This document shows, piece after piece, positions 58,680 through 64,000 of a DNA stretch of 64,000 nucleotides. Origin of the DNA: Rhizodiscina lignyota (Eukaryota; Ascomycota; Dothideomycetes; Aulographales; Rhizodiscinaceae); the NCBI GenBank assembly GCA_010015805.1, contig ML978122.1, positions 716,453-780,452 on the forward strand, read 5' to 3'. The stretch's first letter is position 1; the number at the start of each line of letters is the position of its first letter. The position numbers were made by a program, and so were the translations under genes. The notes under the pieces were generated by a model, which was not told the origin of the DNA, searched no databases, and saw only the letters and a list, made by a program, of their open reading frames with translations.

Positions 58680-60077
58680 CTAATGTCCTGCCTTGAAAGA
58701 GAAAAGCTCGGGACGGACTGCGAGTATCTCCTCTTCGTCTTCATGACCATAGAGCGTCTTCCATGTGGGACGCATCTCCTTTGGTGGCTCCCAATTGATC
58801 CGATTGCGCTCGTCCCGTAGGATCAAGCGAAGCAAGTAGCGCTTCGTCGTGTTCTCGAGCTCATTACCATCCACAAAACCATCACGGGCGTGCATCATTC
58901 TAAGGTTGTTAAAGAAGATCATGTCACCACTTCGAAACTCGAAACAGCGAGCCACCTCTTGACCCGCTGCATGCAAAGCATTGAGAGCCTCGACTTGCTG
59001 AGCGGAGAGAGGTGGTAGTGAAGGCGGCCGAGGTCGGGCGATAGTTCCAAACAAACGCGATCGTGACGCTTGTATCGCCATCTGACCGGAAGGCAAGGTA
59101 AATAGAAGGGGGCGCGCGTCGTAATCGCCATCTGCTTGAGGACTGAGAATTGTCGTTAGGTGATACTTCGGAATATTGCTAGGGTCGGAAATACGAGGGA
59201 CTCACTTCACCACGATCCATGACTTGCGAAGCGTTTCCACAAGGTCTGGTCGGGTTTCTGAAATTCGGCTCACAATATCATGAATATCTGCCAAATAGAA
59301 GTCTCCTCCTGAGGCGGGCCTGGACAATGTGTACAATGAGAGAATGTCGCCGTAGTCGTTATGGAAAGGCTGCTGATGGTTAAGTTCAATTACTGCGATG
59401 GCACGATGGCTCTTACGATTGGCATGGTTCTGTTCGCAGGACCTCTATATATGGTGTTCTCCGTTTCAGGAAGGATATCGAGATTGGTGATATGATCTGA
59501 ATATACGTTCAGTGGAGAATGTCTGATATCTTCAGAGTACATACGGAGAACATTAGGATCTCCCGCAGCCATTGCCCGCTTCGATCCCACATGACTGGCA
59601 ATCCCCGTGTATATGATGACATTCTTGCATTTGCTGAACCACTGTGGTTTGAGGCCTCTGATGAGGAAGTATGGCTGCCGATCTGACAGTGCAATGCTCC
59701 GCTTTCGAATCTTCAATGATAATTTCGGAAGGGGGAAGTGCCGCGCCTGCAGCTTGTTCAGAGGCAACTTCGTACCTGCAGAATTTCCAGAGTCAACGAC
59801 GTCGTGGCAACAGCGAGAATTTAATCCAACCTTCGAAATGCTGGACAGCATCCTCAATTTCGTTAAGATCATCAAGAGAGAGCTGAAGGATCCAAGGTTC
59901 ACGCTTCTCTTCTCTATCATGCGAATCAATGCTTTGAGCTCCCTCGGTTAGCCAAGTCTTCTCGGAAACTACTTGTCGATGGTGAAGTCGTAGAGCGGCT
60001 CGCAGTTCTCTGATGGAGTCTGCAGATGGCGTGTAGCCAGATGTGTCGCCGAATGGGCCTTCAGCATGGGGGGCCAT
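58680..60077 (-). CDS. TauD/TfdA-like Fe(II)/2-oxoglutarate dioxygenase
   Basis: Predicted oxygenase of 411 aa using Fe(II) and 2-oxoglutarate. Exons 60077-59831, 59775-59417, 59372-59206 and 59142-58680; all GT-AG and in phase. The iron site is complete: His and Asp in QPFHNDYGDILSLYTLSRP, distal His in FFNNLRMMHARDGFVD, and Arg in KRYLLRLILRDE for the cosubstrate. The N-terminal half (PYFLIRGLKPQWFSKCKNVI, IYTGIASHVGSKR) matches a common filamentous-fungal subgroup. The substrate is unknown. No targeting signal is seen. A decayed copy lies just beyond its 3' end. Confidence 0.92.
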
Positions 60078-62113
60078 TGTTCGCCGTTATCAGTTATCAA
60101 AAATTGAGCTCCTTCTCGAGCGAAGCCGCCGTGAGGATAGTGGCGCCTACGTCCGCTCGTTCGACATGTGCATTAACTGAGATATGTGAACAGTGCTGTT
60201 GTTGCCTTTGTTCGGGATCAGCTGGTGGATTTGGTTGAATATAGCATGAATACCACACGCTACACCATATCTACTGATGTTTCCCACCCCACTCCACAAG
60301 GTCGACCAGTTGGATATCGAATTTTGAGCCGCAAAACCCTTCATTTTGTTCAGCAGTCTCCATATTGCGTGACTCTTGAAGGACCATGCGAGCGGTAACC
60401 AGTTGTGCTGCCATGTTGAAGCCGCGGTTAACTCCTTTAGTCGCCTTGCAGCAGCCAAATAATCTAGATCCTCCAGAGACCAGGTTGGCATGCGGGGCGA
60501 ATTACGAAGCTGCATAGGGAGCTGAACTATGGATGCAAGAGAAGTGTGCGATGCGGAATCAGCGGCATGCGCCTATCTTAACTAGAAGCAAGGCATCAAG
60601 GCATCACACATGCCGAAGGAGCTGGGCGGTCCCAGATTCTGGCCTTCTGCTGCTGTGCATTTCATTAGCCTATTCTGCGAGCAGCCGGAGGGACTTTCTC
60701 CTTTTGGACCTGACTCCCAGAATGAGATGAAATAGTGGAAGAAACATCTGAGGATATTAGAGACAGGCAATCTCCTGAAGTGGGACTGGTATGAGAAAAG
60801 TGCGAGACCGAGATAGTAGAAAATGCCTGGATTTTCGTATGTCCAGAATTCCCCTGTGATGTGCACCTTGGCAAGCCACTTCTCTGGATGCTGAACGTAT
60901 CTTACGTACCCTCATCCGGTTCCTCGAGGCACTCGTCTTGGGAAATAGTGACAACACATAGATCAAATTGATTTTTGATCCCCTGAAGCTTGTCGACACG
61001 TTTCCAGGTTCATGTCTTCCGATTCCTTTATCGTACGCTCTCGGCTAGCCGAGCGGAGTGCCTTCGGACCCGATAGAATACTTCGTGCACGCTTCACTCT
61101 CGAAGCAGGTGAGAGCATCGATGTATTAAGCTTGAAGTCTCTGATGTCGTTCAATGTGGTCAATGGATAGTTGTACGGTATGACTCTCCAGAGATAACCT
61201 GAACGGCTTTGGAAGGCTCCAAGGAGAGCTGCAGCCAGGCCAGGAGGATGTCGGTAGCAAAGTCGTTGTCCGGCACATAGGTAGCTGGAACCTAGTCCTC
61301 AGTCCAATTGAGTTTTGTTATATTTTTCTTCGCGAAAGCATAAACACGCCTTTTGAGCACCCGGAAATGCCTCTTGTAACACGTCTAGTCGATTTGGATA
61401 GCAGGGGCTGCCATCTGGAAAGGACAAGAGGAGTTCTTGGGAAGCCCTTCGAAGGCAGCGCGTGCCAGCCAATAGGAGCAGCGGATCAACCAATGTATTT
61501 CCGAATTTCGCTAGCCATCGTTGACCATGGCTAGCAATTACAAAAGGAGAGTTCTCGTTCAATAATTTTAAAGCAAATAAGTAAACAACTTCTAAAAGAT
61601 GAAGGGGCTGTACATGGGTAGGTATTGTTTATTTGTATAACTGCCGAAAGAAGCGATTCTGTCGAGGAGCAAGAGCACAAAATCTACTTCGTAAGAGAAC
61701 AATTTTACGTGATCGGAAGACCGGAGGAAACGAGCAAGCTCGAAGTTGGCCGGTGAAACCGGGGAGAGAGCCATTCGCCGATGACCCCGGATTCGATGGA
61801 CCTCATGCAACAGCCTTCAGAGTTGGAAGCGCAGCAGCCACCGCCACCGCATCACTGCATCAGAGCCTCCAAGCCAGGTGCGTCATAGGAGCCAGGGTGA
61901 ACGCTTTGCTTGAATTGCTTCAGCCGGCCGCCTTGACGACTTCATCAATGCTGTAGCCCTTCATCGAACTCGAAATTGTGCAATTTTCTCGTTTGGCTTT
62001 CTTATCATTTCTGTTCAATTGGGATTTCTTTCGTACAATAATAGTGTACTATGATCTTAGCGCTGTCTGATCTCGTAAATTAGGTGTCGAACGGTCGGCA
62101 GCATTGACGAGTC
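60078..62113. other. Gene-poor stretch with broken minus-strand coding-like text
   Basis: About 2 kb without an intact gene. The minus strand has protein-like pieces in differing frames: NENSPFVIASHGQRWLAKFG (61299-61562), LWRVIPYNYPLTTLNDIRDF (about 61130-61190) and VHITGEFWTYENPGIFYYLG (about 60800-60870). No clear splice sites link them and no family was recognised. A decayed gene is possible. Confidence 0.35.
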
Positions 62114-64000
62114 ATGGACGCCCCAGATGCAACCGACAGAAACCACAATGAAGCTGTACAGCCATTCTCAGCACTCAAACGGCCTTCCTGCTTAGTATCA
62201 CCTCCTGATTCAACGCGCACGAAGCGACCGAGGTTCAATCCAAGGAGCCTCGATGATTTCTCTAAAGCAGAGCGTACAATCCTGCAAGGAGCCGCAGAGA
62301 TCCTTGATATTCCAGTCGGACATCTCCTAGCCGCAGCCACTTCCTTGTCCTCGTCTGGGAGCACTATCACTTCCCCTGACAGTCGAGATATTGGCTCTCC
62401 ACCAAGCAACGATATACCAAGAGTTGATGGGATTCCATACGAGTCGACCGCGGGCCATTTCTCATTGGCATTACCAAAATCTTCTCACCTGGTACAGCGC
62501 CGATTGGAGTCTTCAGGGACATCACTTGCCGTGGCAAATAATGGAGACTGGATGCAAGACCAGTCATTCAGCTGGGATGAGACGTTTGCTCCTCCACCGG
62601 CGGCGTTATTTAACGATATCGATATGGATTATCAATCTCCCATTCTCATGGCCGAAGTAAATGATGTGCCCAATTCCATGGTAGAACCCAGCTTTCCATG
62701 TACTCAGTCCACGGACGTAGTTGTACAGACCGCTCCCGAGCCCTTATATTTTCGTTCGGACAGGGTCCAACTCGACCTTGGAGCATTCTCTGGGGTGCCA
62801 ACTGCAACATTGCTCCCGGCGAGCAATTCAGAACATCCCTCTCCTCATTCACGGACTGAAACTCGCGATAGACAGGTCGCAACCCCACCGGAATGTGCGG
62901 AGGAGCGCCACAAACCCAACGATATTCGAGATGTGGGCGCGTGCATCCGCTGTCGAGAGCAGCACATACAGGTATGTCATTGCTTTCCAAGGCTTATGTC
63001 ATATTGCAATGGCCGCTGATGAACGTAGTGTGAATCAGATCCTTCGAGTCCAAATGGTTGCTGTCTCACCTGTGCCAAATTACGGACAAGGCGGCTGCCT
63101 TGTTTGCGTTATAAGGTATCAGATGCGCTGCTGTTCGATCATGCAGATCGCCCAAGGCCCTCTTGGTCCCAAAGGTGGAAAAATATGAAGATCGTCGACA
63201 TTAGAGAGTGGGCATCAGACGAAGTCAAAACCATCACCATAACTCAGGACGTTGGAAGCTCATACTATAACCTCCGAGTCCGAAAATTTGTACCTGTTCA
63301 AGGAGACTCCTTATGTCGACGATGGAAACACAATAATGAAGAGCGGTCCTTCCAATGCACACCATATGCCATCGCCAACATGCGAGAGGCTGGACACTCT
63401 CTCCTGCAATTTGCGGAAAAGACTCTCTGCGAGTCTATTTGCTTTTATATCGACGAAACTGATAAATTGCTGCGTGACACATATGCCATGGCATACCGGC
63501 ACTCAAGGTGGGCGAAGGTACGTACATCACGCCTCATATAGATTGAGCTAATATTTGGCTTAAAGCAAGAGAATGAACGACAGCTGCTTCGTGCAGTACT
63601 GCGACTCTGGTGTGCATGTCGGATGGAATCTCGGTCTGAGCGTATCTGCGGCATAGAGGCTCTTGGTATGCAGCCTCAATACTTTGAGGATAGAGATCCC
63701 AACGATGGCCATATTCTCGTACCGCCGGTATTCTCTGCTCAAATGGAGGTAATAGTAACGGCTATGATCCTCCAACCTGCACAGAAACAGGTCCTCAGAC
63801 TCCTCAATAAGGTTTTTGAGGAGTCCAAGAAGCAACGTTCCTGGTTCAGCATATATTTAGCTTTGTTCATTCTACTCCATAGTTGTGCTCTATTAACGGA
63901 GGGAGACAACAAAAAGGCGAAGAAACAAGGATCTGCGGTATGTGTTTTTGACATCAACTACAAAGGCATTGAAGTAGCTTACCGTGCAACGTCAGGCTCG
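62114..64000 (+). CDS. Zn2Cys6-type transcription factor, 3' end outside window
   Basis: Partial regulator gene. Exons 62114-62971, 63029-63517 and 63566-63937 are in phase; a donor (GTATGT) at 63938 shows that it continues beyond the window. The first 270 residues are disordered and Ser/Pro-rich with an early basic segment (TRTKRPRFNPR). The cluster is encoded across intron 1: GACIRCREQHIQ ends exon 1 and CESDPSSPNGCCLTCAKL continues it, followed by RRLPCLRYKVSDALLF and WKNMKIVDIREWASDEVKTI. This is a well-known Pezizomycotina arrangement with a long loop between the second and third Cys. Later exons show the helical region (LLRAVLRLWCACRME). Targets unknown. Confidence 0.88.

Noticed and set aside
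50642-60077. Secondary-metabolite cluster made of SDR, Zn2Cys6 factor and dioxygenase
   Set aside because: No backbone enzyme (polyketide synthase, NRPS, terpene synthase) is present, and a HET gene and a wall gene lie between.
1-64000. tRNA genes, CRISPR arrays, rRNA, transposase or reverse transcriptase
   Set aside because: Looked for box A/B-like T-loop sequences, spaced direct repeats and element-coded motifs by eye; none convincing.

Overview
This is a window of nuclear DNA from a filamentous ascomycete (Pezizomycotina). The evidence is short introns (mostly 49 to 80 bases, GT-AG with CTAAC-like branch sites), closely packed genes on both strands, and families typical of such fungi: SUN and CRH cell-wall proteins, a GH81 glucanase, a HET-domain protein, a PNP-NACHT-ankyrin NLR, a CorA-like membrane protein, Zn2Cys6 regulators and an Argonaute. 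The class (perhaps Dothideomycetes) is a guess. No tRNA, rRNA, CRISPR array or intact transposon was seen. Coordinates given for spliced genes were obtained by following reading phase through each splice site by eye.

Layout. 1-15 kb: a partial flavin amine oxidase (-), a homeobox regulator (-), a divergent Golgi-type coiled-coil protein (+), a SUN-family wall protein (+) and a copper-fist regulator with extra Cys motifs (-). 15.9-26.3 kb: an EFM7/NNT1-type methyltransferase with two GC-AG introns (+), a decayed coding-like stretch, a P1/DmpA-type aminopeptidase (+), a CorA-like membrane protein (-) divergent from an NLR (+), and a disordered hypothetical protein (-). 26.8-38.8 kb: GH81 endo-1,3-beta-glucanase (-), ATG16 (+), an Fmp42-like MFS protein (+), an acyltransferase-3 membrane protein (-) and CSN5 (+). 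39.4-49.3 kb: an Argonaute with an intact slicer tetrad (+), SNU13 (-), the V-ATPase proteolipid VMA3 (+), mitochondrial glutamyl-tRNA synthetase (-) and a farnesylatable class A J-protein (+). 50.6-64 kb: an Ayr1-like SDR (+), a Zn2Cys6 factor (-), a HET-domain protein (+), a CRH transglycosylase (-), a TauD-like dioxygenase (-) with a decayed copy beside it, a gene-poor degenerate stretch, and a second Zn2Cys6 factor running off the right edge (+).

The most unusual signal is in the NLR. One 99-base ankyrin repeat carries two in-frame stops, yet has splice-like ends that would remove exactly that unit and restore the frame. It looks either like an intron being born from a tandem repeat or like a broken allele. 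The same NLR sits head to head with a CorA-like membrane protein, a possible sensor/executor pair. Other points of note are three GC-AG introns, a start codon split by an intron, an Argonaute with N-terminal Cys/His modules and an ambiguous splice in linker 2, four His-Gly-x-x-Cys-x-Cys-Pro motifs in the copper regulator, and a dioxygenase relic with transition-biased changes.
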